Source of the DNA: Acidimicrobiia bacterium
GTDB taxonomy: Bacteria; Actinomycetota; Acidimicrobiia; Spongiisociales; UBA5794
Length of the DNA: 64,000 nt
Reading direction: 5' to 3'
NCBI GenBank assembly: GCA_036396535.1
Contig: DASWKR010000035.1
Span: forward strand, 1 to 64,000
Part shown: piece after piece, positions 17,156-24,862 of the stretch
Layout of the letters: each line of letters begins with the position of its first letter
Numbering within the stretch: the first letter of the stretch is position 1
The notes under the pieces: generated by a model
Seen by the model: the letters and a program-made list of their open reading frames with translations, nothing else
What the model was told of the DNA's origin: nothing
Databases searched by the model: none
Program-made: the position numbers and the translations under genes

Positions 17156-19537
17156 CTATCCCCTCGCATCCTGAATCGCTTGCCAGACCTTGCGGGGCCT
17201 CAGCGGCATGTCGATGTGCCTCACCCCGAGCGGAGCCAGCGCGTCGACGACGGCGTTGACGATGGTCTGCGCCGACCCGATCGTGCCGGCCTCGCCGATG
17301 CCCTTCACCCCCATCGGGTTGACGTCCGTCGGGGTGTTGGTCCAACCGAGGTCGAAGGCAGGCAGATCCGACGCCGTCGGCAGCGGGTAGTCGACGAGCG
17401 AGCCCGTCAGCAGGTTGCCGTCGCCGTCGTAGATCGCCTCTTCGAACATCGCCTGCCCGACCCCCTGGGCGATCCCGCCGTGGAGCTGACCGTCGACGAT
17501 CATCGGGTTGATGCGGTTGCCGCAGTCGTCGACGGCGATGTACTGCATCAAGTCGACGTCGCCTGTCTCCGGATCGACCTCGACGACCGCCAGGTGCGAT
17601 CCGAACGGCCAGGTTGCGTTGCCCGGCGAGAACACCGCGTGCGCCTCGAGGCCCGCCTCGAGGCCGTCGGGGCCTTTGTGCGGCTTGTAGGCGACCTCGG
17701 CGATCTGGGCCCACGACACCTTGTTGCCCGGTGCCCCGGCGACATACCCGCCGCCGTCGCCGAACCGGATGTCCTCTGTCGAGGCCTCGAGCATGTGGGC
17801 GACGATGTCTGCCGCCTTGGCCCGCACCTTCTCGGCCGCCTGCCACGTCGCAGCTCCGTCGACGGCCGCCGATCGGCTCCCGAACGTGCCGATGCCGGCC
17901 GGCGACTCGGCGGTGTCACCGTGTGTCACCCTGATCGTGTCGTAATCGATCCCGAGCCGGTCGTGCACGACCTGGGCCCACGTCGTCTCGTGACCCTGGC
18001 CGCTCGGCCCCGTCCCGATGATCACCGTCGCCGATCCGTCGGGATTGACCCTGACGAGCCCCGAGCCGCTGAACGCCGACGGCATGCCGTATGCGTCCCA
18101 CCCGAACCCGAACTCGCTGAGCACCGAAGGGCCGAACCCGCAGACCTCCACATAGGTCGCCAACCCGATGCCGAGATACCTGCCCTCCTGGAGGGCCTGG
18201 GCTTGCTTCTTGCGCAACCCTTCGTAGTCGGCGTGCGCCAGCAGCGTGTCGAGGTTGACCTCGTAGTTGCCGCTGTCGATCGCCAAGCCGACGTTCGTCG
18301 TCGCAGGGAACTGGTCGGCTCCCCAGTAGTTCTTCTTCCTGACGTCCCCCGGGTCCATCCCGATCTCGCGGGCGTAGGCGTCGATGATGCGCTCCAGGTA
18401 GTAGGCCGCCTCGGGGCGACCGGCTCCGCGATACGCGTCCGTCGTCTGGGTGTTCGTCGTCACGCACCTCACCTGCCACGCGGTCGGGATGTCGTATTGG
18501 CCGCTGGCGACGAACAGCCCGAGCACGGGTATGGCGACGGTGAAGTTCTGTGAGTAGGCGCCCATGTCGGCGATGGCGTCGAGCTCGTACCCGAGGATCT
18601 CGCCGTCCTTCGTTCCGACGATCGTCGCCGTGCCGATCCAGCCGCGCCCCTGGATGGTCGAGTACGCCGCTTCGCGGCGGGTCTCCGTGAACCGGACAGG
18701 CCTGCCGAGTCTTTGCGAGGCGAAGCACACCAGGATCTCGTCGGGGTACACGTTGAGCTTGCACCCGAAGCCTCCCCCGACCTCGGGAGCGATGACGTGC
18801 ACGTCATTTCCGGCGACGCCGAACGTCTTGCCGATGGCGGCGCCGAGGGCATGCGGGATCTGCGACGAGCTCCACACGTCGAAGCGCCCGTACCCCCGGT
18901 TCCAGTCGGCGACGACGGAACGGGGCTCGATGGCGACGGGGATGAGACGCTGGTTCGTCATCTCGATGCTGACGATGACCGAGTCGTCCCGCTTCTTGGC
19001 CTCCTCGATGGCCGGCCTGTGGTCTGTGAGCTCGAAGACGCCGGGCCACCAGTCGTGCGCCACCCAGGTCACGAGCACGTTCGAGTCCAGGTCATCATGG
19101 ACCTTGACCTCGTCGGAGGCGGCCTGCTTCAAGTCGACGACGGCCTGGAGCGGCTCGTAGTCGACGTCGACCGCCTCGACGGCGTCCGCAGCGATCGTCG
19201 GCGTCTCGGCGACGATCATCGCAACGGCCTCGCCGGCGTGCTTGACGACGCCGTCTGCGAGGAGCGGGCGGAGCTTACCGACCGGGACCTGCGCCAGCAG
19301 CGGGCCGAGGTGGCGAACGTCGTCGATGGTGTAGACGGCGAGCACTCCCGGCATCGCCAGTGCCCCGGAGGCGTCGATCGAGTTGATCCTGGCGTGGGCG
19401 AACGGGCTTCGTACGAAGGCGGTCGCCGCCTCCCCCGCCCGCTTGATGTCGTCGACGAACCTGCCGTGGCCCTGGATGAGCGCCGGGTCCTCCTTGCGGC
19501 GGACGATCCCGCCCATGACGCTCGTGGTGGTCGTCAT
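17156..19537 (-). CDS. coxL: Molybdopterin large subunit, form II CO dehydrogenase-like
   Basis: The 793-residue protein is the molybdenum-binding catalytic subunit. The active-site loop reads AYRGAGR (368-374), the form II signature, not the Cys-bearing loop of form I. Other landmarks are [13 protein letters not shown] at the N-terminus, [28 protein letters not shown], and [18 protein letters not shown] with the catalytic Glu at the C-terminus. Form II enzymes are widespread in actinobacteria and proteobacteria. Some may oxidise CO slowly, but many probably act on other aldehydes or N-heterocycles. The ATG overlaps the small-subunit stop by 4 bp. Confidence 0.87.
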   Translation of the reverse strand: MTTTTSVMGGIVRRKEDPALIQGHGRFVDDIKRAGEAATAFVRSPFAHARINSIDASGALAMPGVLAVYTIDDVRHLGPLLAQVPVGKLRPLLADGVVKHAGEAVAMIVAETPTIAADAVEAVDVDYEPLQAVVDLKQAASDEVKVHDDLDSNVLVTWVAHDWWPGVFELTDHRPAIEEAKKRDDSVIVSIEMTNQRLIPVAIEPRSVVADWNRGYGRFDVWSSSQIPHALGAAIGKTFGVAGNDVHVIAPEVGGGFGCKLNVYPDEILVCFASQRLGRPVRFTETRREAAYSTIQGRGWIGTATIVGTKDGEILGYELDAIADMGAYSQNFTVAIPVLGLFVASGQYDIPTAWQVRCVTTNTQTTDAYRGAGRPEAAYYLERIIDAYAREIGMDPGDVRKKNYWGADQFPATTNVGLAIDSGNYEVNLDTLLAHADYEGLRKKQAQALQEGRYLGIGLATYVEVCGFGPSVLSEFGFGWDAYGMPSAFSGSGLVRVNPDGSATVIIGTGPSGQGHETTWAQVVHDRLGIDYDTIRVTHGDTAESPAGIGTFGSRSAAVDGAATWQAAEKVRAKAADIVAHMLEASTEDIRFGDGGGYVAGAPGNKVSWAQIAEVAYKPHKGPDGLEAGLEAHAVFSPGNATWPFGSHLAVVEVDPETGDVDLMQYIAVDDCGNRINPMIVDGQLHGGIAQGVGQAMFEEAIYDGDGNLLTGSLVDYPLPTASDLPAFDLGWTNTPTDVNPMGVKGIGEAGTIGSAQTIVNAVVDALAPLGVRHIDMPLRPRKVWQAIQDARG

Positions 19538-20046
19538 GACACCCCCTCGAAGTCCGTCGTCCAGTCGGGGGGCGGTGGTTCGACGCCGCGCATCTTGGCG
19601 CCGGCGTACTCGACCGCCCTGACGATGTTGTGGTACCCGGTGCAGCGACAGAGATTGCCCTCGAGCGCGTGGCGGATCTCGTCCTCGGACGGATCGTCGT
19701 TCTGCTCGAGCAGACCCACCGCCGACATGATCATCCCGGGAGTGCAATACCCGCACTGCAGCCCGTGCCGTTCCCAGAAGCCCTCCTGAACGGGATGGAG
19801 ATCGCCGTTCGACGCAAGGCCTTCGATGGTTCGCACCTCGGCACCGTCCGCCTGGACCGCCAGCATCGTGCACGACTTCGTCGTCACACCGCCGACCTGC
19901 ACCGTGCACGCGCCGCAGTACCCGGTCTCGCATCCGACGTGGGTGCCGGTGAGCCTCAGGTTCTCGCGCAGAAAGTGGACGAGCAGTGTGCGGGGTTCTA
20001 CGTCGGCGGTGACATCCGTGCCGTTCACCGTCACCGTGATCTCCAT
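19534..20046 (-). CDS. coxS: [2Fe-2S] small subunit, form II CO dehydrogenase-like
   Basis: The 170-residue protein has a plant-type [2Fe-2S] ferredoxin domain ([16 protein letters not shown] with a later Cys in TKSCTML) and the four-helix [2Fe-2S] domain (QCGYCTPGM and [11 protein letters not shown]). It relays electrons from the molybdenum site to the FAD subunit. It is the first gene of the S-L-M operon and follows the coxG gene by about 96 bp. It is about 15 residues longer at the C-terminus than the form I small subunit in this window. Confidence 0.88.
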   Translation of the reverse strand: MEITVTVNGTDVTADVEPRTLLVHFLRENLRLTGTHVGCETGYCGACTVQVGGVTTKSCTMLAVQADGAEVRTIEGLASNGDLHPVQEGFWERHGLQCGYCTPGMIMSAVGLLEQNDDPSEDEIRHALEGNLCRCTGYHNIVRAVEYAGAKMRGVEPPPPDWTTDFEGVS

Positions 20047-20142
20047 GACACCCCTTTCATGCCTCGGATCACTTCCGAAGGTAGCAACACGCCGGGCCGC
20101 GTGTCGGAGAAAGCCGCCTTGGAGTTGCCCCGGCCGGGCCTG

Positions 20143-20709
20143 CTAGCTCCTGCTTCCGAACAGGCGCTTGAAGAAGCGTCCGATGCCGGCGAGCAGGCTG
20201 GCGAAGAAGAGCGAGAAGCCCTTCACGTCACCTGCTCGGACCTGGGCGGCCTCTTCGTTGCTGCTGGCAGCCAGCTTCGCCTCGAGGCACGACACGAACT
20301 CGCCGATCAGGCGGCTCGACATCTCTTTGATGAGCCCCGTCCTGCCGAACTGGGCGGCCGCACCAGACAGGAGCACGTCGGCGTCGACGGTCACCCGAGT
20401 CCTGCCGCCGACCTGCTCGAGGGCGTATGCCACCTTGACCTGCCCGACGGAACCGCCCCGCTTGTCGACGCCCTTGCCGTTGACCGATCCGGTCCGCGCC
20501 GCGACGTCCGAGGCGACCGTCGCCTCCCCCTCGAACTTGGCGGTCATCGGCCCGAGCTTGACGCTGACGTTGCCCGCATAGACGTTGTCGCCCTTCGCCT
20601 CTGTGAGCTCGGCGCCCGGGAGGCACATGGCGAGCTCTGGAACGTTCTGGAACAGCGCCCAAACGTCGTCGAGCTTGCGGTCGACTTCGATGACCTCGTT
20701 GATCTTCAT
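20143..20709 (-). CDS. coxG: CoxG-like SRPBCC protein
   Basis: The 188-residue protein begins with the CoxG/SRPBCC fold (MKINEVIEVDRKLDDVWALF, CLPGAELTEAKGDNVYAG) and ends with a hydrophobic-basic tail (FSLFFASLLAGIGRFFKRLF). In Afipia carboxidovorans CoxG anchors CO dehydrogenase to the membrane, and homologues have been reported to deliver menaquinone to CO dehydrogenase; the tail here would suit membrane association. It is the first gene on this strand ahead of the form II operon. It could serve both CO dehydrogenase-like enzymes in the window, as no other coxG is present near the form I genes. Confidence 0.8.
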   Translation of the reverse strand: MKINEVIEVDRKLDDVWALFQNVPELAMCLPGAELTEAKGDNVYAGNVSVKLGPMTAKFEGEATVASDVAARTGSVNGKGVDKRGGSVGQVKVAYALEQVGGRTRVTVDADVLLSGAAAQFGRTGLIKEMSSRLIGEFVSCLEAKLAASSNEEAAQVRAGDVKGFSLFFASLLAGIGRFFKRLFGSRS

Positions 20710-20755
20710 GGGGCGATCATACCGACGAGGCGTCGGCGGCTGCCTGGAGGGTGTT

Positions 20756-20761
20756 TATCGT
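20756..20761 (+). promoter_or_regulatory. -10 box TATCGT for a leaderless azlC transcript
   Basis: TATCGT followed by 6 nt and the ATG at 20768; no RBS is present. Confidence 0.4.
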
Positions 20762-20767
20762 TCGACG

Positions 20768-21475
20768 ATGGAGACCGAGCCGCCGCCCTCCCGCCCCGCG
20801 ACCGCGCTCCGAGAGGGCGTGGTCGCCATCCTCCCGCTGATGATCGGAGTCATCCCGTTCGGATTCGCATTCGGCGTCGCCGCCGCCGGGAGCGGCATCG
20901 ACGTGAAGCTCGCCTGGTCGACCTCGCCGATCATCTTCGCTGGGGCGGCGCAGCTCGCCACCGTCCAACTCCTCTCGTCGGACACGTCGTTGCTCGTCGT
21001 CGCCGCCACCGGCCTGATGATCAACCTGCGTCATGTGATGTACAGCGCAGTGCTCGCCTCGGACTTCCGGCGGTTCCCGCGGCCGTGGCGCGTGGGGTTG
21101 CCCTACCTCCTCACCGACCAGACGTTCGCCATGGCGGCGACTCGCTTCGAGCACAGCGAAGACCCTTCATACAAGCGTTGGTACTACCTCGGGGTCGGGA
21201 TGACCCTGTGGGTCTGGTGGCAAGCCACGACGGCCCTCGGGATCGTCCTCGGCGCCGGCATCCCGAGCGACTGGAACCTCGACTTCGCCATTCCGGCGGT
21301 GTTCCTGGCACTCCTGGTGCTGAGCGTCAAGAGCCGCCCGGGGCTCGTCGCAGCGGCGGCGGCAGCCACCGTCGCCACGCTCGGGCACGGGATGCCGTAT
21401 GGCCTCGGCCTCGTCACCGGGATCGGGTTCGGCATCGCAGCCGGAGTGTTCGCCGAGCGCTGGTGGCGAGGGTGA
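20768..21475 (+). CDS. azlC: AzlC-family branched-chain amino acid exporter subunit
   Basis: The 235-residue membrane protein has the AzlC/YgaZ motifs REGVVAILPLMIGVIPFGFAFG, SPIIFAGAAQLATVQL, LMINLRHVMYS and LTDQTFA. AzlC and AzlD (YgaZ/YgaH) form an exporter of branched-chain amino acids or related compounds such as L-valine and methionine. The start follows a TATCGT box directly. The upstream in-frame extension would run through the divergent coxG gene and is rejected. The stop overlaps the AzlD gene. Confidence 0.88.
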   Translation: METEPPPSRPATALREGVVAILPLMIGVIPFGFAFGVAAAGSGIDVKLAWSTSPIIFAGAAQLATVQLLSSDTSLLVVAATGLMINLRHVMYSAVLASDFRRFPRPWRVGLPYLLTDQTFAMAATRFEHSEDPSYKRWYYLGVGMTLWVWWQATTALGIVLGAGIPSDWNLDFAIPAVFLALLVLSVKSRPGLVAAAAAATVATLGHGMPYGLGLVTGIGFGIAAGVFAERWWRG

Positions 21476-21783
21476 CGGCACTGGCAATCGTCGTCATCGG
21501 CGCCGGGACGTACGCCATGCGGCTGTCGTTCATCGGCTTCCTGGGAGACCGGCGGGTGCCTTCGTACATCGAGCGGCCCCTCCGCTACGTCGCCCCCGCC
21601 GCCATGGCGGCTCTCGCCTTCCAACCGACGCTCGTGCGCCAAGGCGAGATCGCCATCACGCCGGGCAACCTGCGCATCTGGGCGCTCCTCGTCGCCTTCG
21701 TCATCGCCTGGCGCACGAAGAGCGTCGCCCTGGTGATCGTCGGTGGGCTGGGCGCCCTCGCCGTGCTCGAATGGCTGCTGTGA
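21472..21783 (+). CDS. azlD: AzlD-family membrane protein
   Basis: The 103-residue protein has about four hydrophobic segments and the AzlD features GAGTYAMRLSFIGFLG and LRYVAPAAMAALAFQPTL. It is the small partner of AzlC in the exporter. GTGA overlaps the azlC stop, so the two subunits are translationally coupled. Confidence 0.85.
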   Translation: MTALAIVVIGAGTYAMRLSFIGFLGDRRVPSYIERPLRYVAPAAMAALAFQPTLVRQGEIAITPGNLRIWALLVAFVIAWRTKSVALVIVGGLGALAVLEWLL

Positions 21784-21826
21784 GCGGTCTCGTCGGTGGG
21801 GTGCCCGATCGGCGCCTCTCCGGCGG

Positions 21827-22261
21827 TCAGTTCCTCACGGCAGGATCAGGCTTCCCCGACTCGGCGACCGCCACGAGATTGTCGAGGAACCTGACCCACG
21901 CCGGGGTGATGACGGCGATGATCGGATCGTCGGCGTCGAACCCGCCGTGGGTGAACGTGATCTGCGTGCCGCCTCCGTCGGACTCTCCGAGCTCGAACCG
22001 GATCGTGGTGCCCTTCCACCACGGAGGGCTCTCGGGGACGTGCCACTCGACCTCGGCCTCGCCGATCGCGGTCACTGAGAGCTCGAAGACTACCGGCGAG
22101 GTCGGGAACGTCACTTGGAACGAGTCACCGGGAGCGCCGGCGGCGCCTTCGACCCGGTCCGACCACCAACCGGCGATCCCAGCCGGGTCGTCGAGCCAGT
22201 GCATGACGTCGGCCGGTGGGCACGACGTCTCGAACTGAGCCTTGATCGCATAGTCGCCCAT
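21827..22261 (-). CDS. SRPBCC (AHSA1-type) domain protein
   Basis: The 144-residue single-domain protein has the START/Bet v1-like fold signature: IKAQFETSCPPADVMHWL, GWWSDRVEG, FTHGGFDADDP and a terminal helix. Such proteins bind hydrophobic ligands; no enzymatic residues can be named. It is divergent from an ArsR-type regulator, with a pair of 18-bp direct repeats between them, so it is likely under that regulator. Confidence 0.75.
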   Translation of the reverse strand: MGDYAIKAQFETSCPPADVMHWLDDPAGIAGWWSDRVEGAAGAPGDSFQVTFPTSPVVFELSVTAIGEAEVEWHVPESPPWWKGTTIRFELGESDGGGTQITFTHGGFDADDPIIAVITPAWVRFLDNLVAVAESGKPDPAVRN

Positions 22262-22285
22262 GGTGGAACCTCCCGTGATCGGAAC

Positions 22286-22337
22286 CTATTTCAGTGGCGA
22301 CTATATCGCGCTGCCTCCGCTATTTCAAAGTCGGCTA
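22286..22337. promoter_or_regulatory. Pair of 18-bp direct repeats, candidate ArsR operators
   Basis: CTATTTCAgtggCGaCTA (22286-22303) and CTATTTCAaagtCGgCTA (22320-22337) share 13 of 18 bases at 34-bp spacing. They sit in the gap between the divergent SRPBCC gene and the ArsR gene. The second copy runs into the -10 box TAAAAT (22336-22341) of the regulator, and the start GTG lies 3 nt later. This is the layout of autorepression plus control of the divergent gene. Confidence 0.5.
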
Positions 22338-22344
22338 AAATGGC

Positions 22345-22644
22345 GTGGTGGACGTCCTCCAGGTGGTCGCCGAACCGCGTCGCCGTCAGATCCTCTCTCT
22401 CGTCTGGGAGCATGAGCTGGCTGCGGGCGAGATCGCGGGCCACTTCGACATGACGTTCGGGGCCGTCTCCCAGCACCTGGCGGTGCTGCGCGGTGCCGGC
22501 CTGGTGTCCGTGCGCAGGGACGGCAACCGGCGCTTCTACACAGCGGACAAGGAAGCGCTCGGACCGTTGCGCCCGATGCTCGAGGCGATGTGGCGCGATA
22601 CGCTCGACCGGCTCGCCGACTCGATCGAGGGCCAAGAGCCATGA
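22345..22644 (+). CDS. ArsR-family transcriptional regulator
   Basis: The 99-residue winged-helix protein reads LQVVAEPRRRQILSLV, then LAAGEIAGHFDMTFGAVSQHLAVLRGAGLVS, then VRRDGNRRFYTADKEAL. No metal-binding Cys pair (ELCVCDL type) is present, so it is not a classical metal sensor. It belongs with the ArsR regulators that neighbour SRPBCC (AHSA1) genes. The GTG follows TAAAAT by 3 nt (or the next GTG by 6), suggesting a leaderless transcript. It overlaps the following SRPBCC gene by ATGA. Confidence 0.85.
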   Translation: MVDVLQVVAEPRRRQILSLVWEHELAAGEIAGHFDMTFGAVSQHLAVLRGAGLVSVRRDGNRRFYTADKEALGPLRPMLEAMWRDTLDRLADSIEGQEP

Positions 22645-23066
22645 GCCCTCCGATCACCGTCGAGCGCCGCATCTCTGCATCGCCGTCAGTCGTGTACGCC
22701 TACCTGACCGACTCGGAGCTGTGGGCTCGCTGGCAAGGGATCGGAGCGGCCATCGAGGCGGCACCCGGCGGGATCTTCTCGATGGCGATGGGCAACGGGA
22801 TGCGGGCCCGCGGCCAGTTCGTCGAGCTGGTCGAGGACAGCCGCGTCGTCTTCACCTGGGGGTGGATCGATCATCCGGCCGTCCCGCCGGGATCGAGCAC
22901 CGTGCAGATCGACCTCGTGGCCGAGGGAACCGGGACGATCGTCAAGCTGACTCACACCGGGCTACCCGAAGCCGAGGTCCCCATCCACGTGGCGGGGTGG
23001 GACCATTACCTCCCGAGGTTGGCGATCGTGGCGGAGGGCGGGGACCCCGGCCCCGACCCGTCGTGA
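22641..23066 (+). CDS. SRPBCC (AHSA1-type) domain protein, ArsR partner
   Basis: The 141-residue protein is a second SRPBCC protein: ITVERRISASPSVVYAYLTD, RWQGIGAAIEAAPGG, RGQFVELVEDSRVVFTWGW, and HVAGWDHYLPRL. ArsR-SRPBCC pairs are a very common arrangement in actinobacteria, with unknown ligand. The ATG overlaps the regulator stop, so the two are co-translated. It is related in fold, not closely in sequence, to the divergent SRPBCC gene. Confidence 0.8.
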   Translation: MSPPITVERRISASPSVVYAYLTDSELWARWQGIGAAIEAAPGGIFSMAMGNGMRARGQFVELVEDSRVVFTWGWIDHPAVPPGSSTVQIDLVAEGTGTIVKLTHTGLPEAEVPIHVAGWDHYLPRLAIVAEGGDPGPDPS

Positions 23067-23132
23067 CGTGGCGCACGACCACCCGCTGTGACGTGATCGG
23101 GCCCGCACGCCCGGAGAGGGACGCCGATCGGC

Positions 23133-23930
23133 TCAAGCGCCGTTGCGCTCGTCGCGCCACGCGAGCCAGTCTGCCCCGCGGTCGACACCCCAACCCGGCC
23201 CGTTGAAGCCCAGCGTGAACTGGGTGAACCCCAGGTCGACGTAGTCATCCACGTCCTCCGTGAGGAAGCGGTCCAGGTCGTCGGGATCTAGCCCGAGGCT
23301 CCACTCGATGTCGCCCGGGTCGCGTCCCACCTCGTCGCACCAGCGGCGCAGGGCTGCGATCTTCGGGACCACCTCGTCGGGGCTGTCGGGGAACCGGGCG
23401 TGCCAGATGTCGGCGTGCTCGGCCACCATTCGGAGCGTGAGCCGCTCGCCCCAGCCGCCGATCATGATCGGCATGCTCCTCGTCGGCGGCGGGTTGAGGA
23501 CCGCCAGCCGCCGTTGCATCACGGGGATGGCGGCGCGGAGCGCCAGGAGCCGTTCCCCCGTGGTCCCGAACTCGTACCCGTACTCGTCGTAGTCCCTCTC
23601 GAACCACCCGGACCCGAGCCCGAGGATGAACCGGCCGCCTGAGATGTGGTCGATCGTTCTCGCCATGTCGGCGAGCAGGCTCGGGTTGCGGTACGAGTTG
23701 CACGAGACGAGCGCTCCGATCTCGACGCCGTCCGTCTGCTCAGCCCAAGCGGCCAGCATCGTCCAGCACTCGAAGTGGGCTCCGTCCGGCTCGCCGTACA
23801 GCGGGAAGAAGTGGTCCCACGTGTACAACAGGTCGTAGCCGAGCTCGTCGACCCGGCCGACGGCCGCCCTGAGGTCGGAGTACGAGCCGTGCTGGGGGTG
23901 GAGTTGGGCGGCGATGCGGATCGGGTGCAC
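23133..23930 (-). CDS. LLM-class flavin/F420-dependent oxidoreductase
   Basis: The 265-residue protein is a luciferase-like monooxygenase fold: AAQLHPQHGSYSDL, DLLYTWDHFFPLYG, ARTIDHISGGRFILGLGSGW, PIMIGGWGERLTLRMVAEHAD. The GGRFILGLGSGW and GGxGERxT segments are typical of the predicted F420-dependent TIGR03560-type group. Substrate is unknown; a role in redox chemistry of small organics is likely. It stands alone, convergent with the SRPBCC gene. Confidence 0.8.
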   Translation of the reverse strand: MHPIRIAAQLHPQHGSYSDLRAAVGRVDELGYDLLYTWDHFFPLYGEPDGAHFECWTMLAAWAEQTDGVEIGALVSCNSYRNPSLLADMARTIDHISGGRFILGLGSGWFERDYDEYGYEFGTTGERLLALRAAIPVMQRRLAVLNPPPTRSMPIMIGGWGERLTLRMVAEHADIWHARFPDSPDEVVPKIAALRRWCDEVGRDPGDIEWSLGLDPDDLDRFLTEDVDDYVDLGFTQFTLGFNGPGWGVDRGADWLAWRDERNGA

Positions 23931-23973
23931 GGCGCCCGATCGTAGACGCGGTCGTGGGGTGCAGGTTGCGACG

Positions 23974-24684
23974 TCAGGCGGGACGGAACGTCAGGTCGAG
24001 CGTGTCGTGGGCCGCCCGCATCGCCTCAAGCGACAGCGGGCCCGATCGCATGATCCTGCGCTCGAGCGCCTCGGGAGTCGTGATCATGACACCGTCCACC
24101 TTGAACCGGGACATCAGGAAGGGCAGCCGTCCGTCGACGAAGCACAGCACGCCCTGGATGGGGATGCCGAGCCCGTCGAGGCACGTCGTGACGACGCCTA
24201 CCTGGCGGTGGACCTGCTCGACGAGCTTGGTGCGGTTCCGGCCTGCGACTTCGAGCCTGCCTCCTCGGCGGTGGTTCCTCTCGACCCTGCCGGTGTAGCG
24301 CTTGGTGTCGATGACCCACACCCCCGAAGGGGCGACGGCTACGTGGTCGATGTTCGCCTTGGAGCCCGGCATCTGCCTGTCGTGCAGAGCGAGGACGCCG
24401 CGCATGCCGTTGAGGAGGTTGCCCACGGTCCGCTCGGCCTCTCCCCCGATCGTCCAGGTTTCACCGTTGCGCCTTCGTTCCCCCTCGCGCAGTGCAGACG
24501 CCCCTGGACGGTTGCGCATGGGAGCCGCATATGGATCAGCAGTGCCGTAGACGCACGCCTCGCACGTCGCCACCCGAGAGTCACGATCCCAGGCGGCGCG
24601 CAGCCCCGGCTCGATGCCGGTGCCGCACATCGAGCAGAGCGCCGGATACCGCATCGTGATGACATGCTCCATCCCGAAATGCAT
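23974..24684 (-). CDS. NERD-domain protein with N-terminal zinc ribbon
   Basis: The 236-residue protein starts with a zinc-ribbon-like segment (LCSMCGTGIEPG ... ATCEACVYG) and continues with a NERD (nuclease-related) domain: WTIGGEAERTVGNLLNG, KANIDHVAVAPSGVWVIDTKRYTG, and later VLCFVDGRLPFL. The D-x(n)-V-x-D-x-K pattern is the restriction-endonuclease-like core. NERD domains are often found with helicases; here a UvrD-type helicase gene lies immediately upstream on the same strand. ATGs at 24669 or 24654 are alternative starts. Nuclease activity is inferred, not shown. Confidence 0.75.
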   Translation of the reverse strand: MHFGMEHVITMRYPALCSMCGTGIEPGLRAAWDRDSRVATCEACVYGTADPYAAPMRNRPGASALREGERRRNGETWTIGGEAERTVGNLLNGMRGVLALHDRQMPGSKANIDHVAVAPSGVWVIDTKRYTGRVERNHRRGGRLEVAGRNRTKLVEQVHRQVGVVTTCLDGLGIPIQGVLCFVDGRLPFLMSRFKVDGVMITTPEALERRIMRSGPLSLEAMRAAHDTLDLTFRPA

Positions 24685-24744
24685 CGACCGCAGCCGGCGG
24701 AACGTTTAGCGGTTGTATAGGTCGATCGACCTATGCCCCCTCCC

Positions 24745-24794
24745 CGTTCCGGCGTACCCACATCGCAGTGGTGCGACGGACGGACGCAAGAACG
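24745..24794. repeat. Dispersed palindromic element, copy B1
   Basis: The outer arms are CGTTCCGGCGT (24745-24755) and ACGCAAGAACG (24784-24794), with two mismatches. The inner stem TCGCA/TGCGA is at 24763-24776. It forms a pair with the next copy, 61 bp away. Together they fill the NERD-UvrD gap; no gene is seen there. Confidence 0.75.
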
Positions 24795-24805
24795 AACCCC
24801 CTGAC

Positions 24806-24855
24806 CGTTCTGGCGTACCCACATCGCAGGGATGCGACGGACGGACGCAAGAACG
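24806..24855. repeat. Dispersed palindromic element, copy B2
   Basis: The outer arms are CGTTCTGGCGT (24806-24816) and ACGCAAGAACG (24845-24855), and the inner stem is TCGCA/TGCGA. Flanking CCCCTGAC (24797-24804) and GGGGTCAG (24859-24866) extend the dyad further, with one mismatched pair. Confidence 0.75.
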
Positions 24856-24862
24856 AGAGGGG

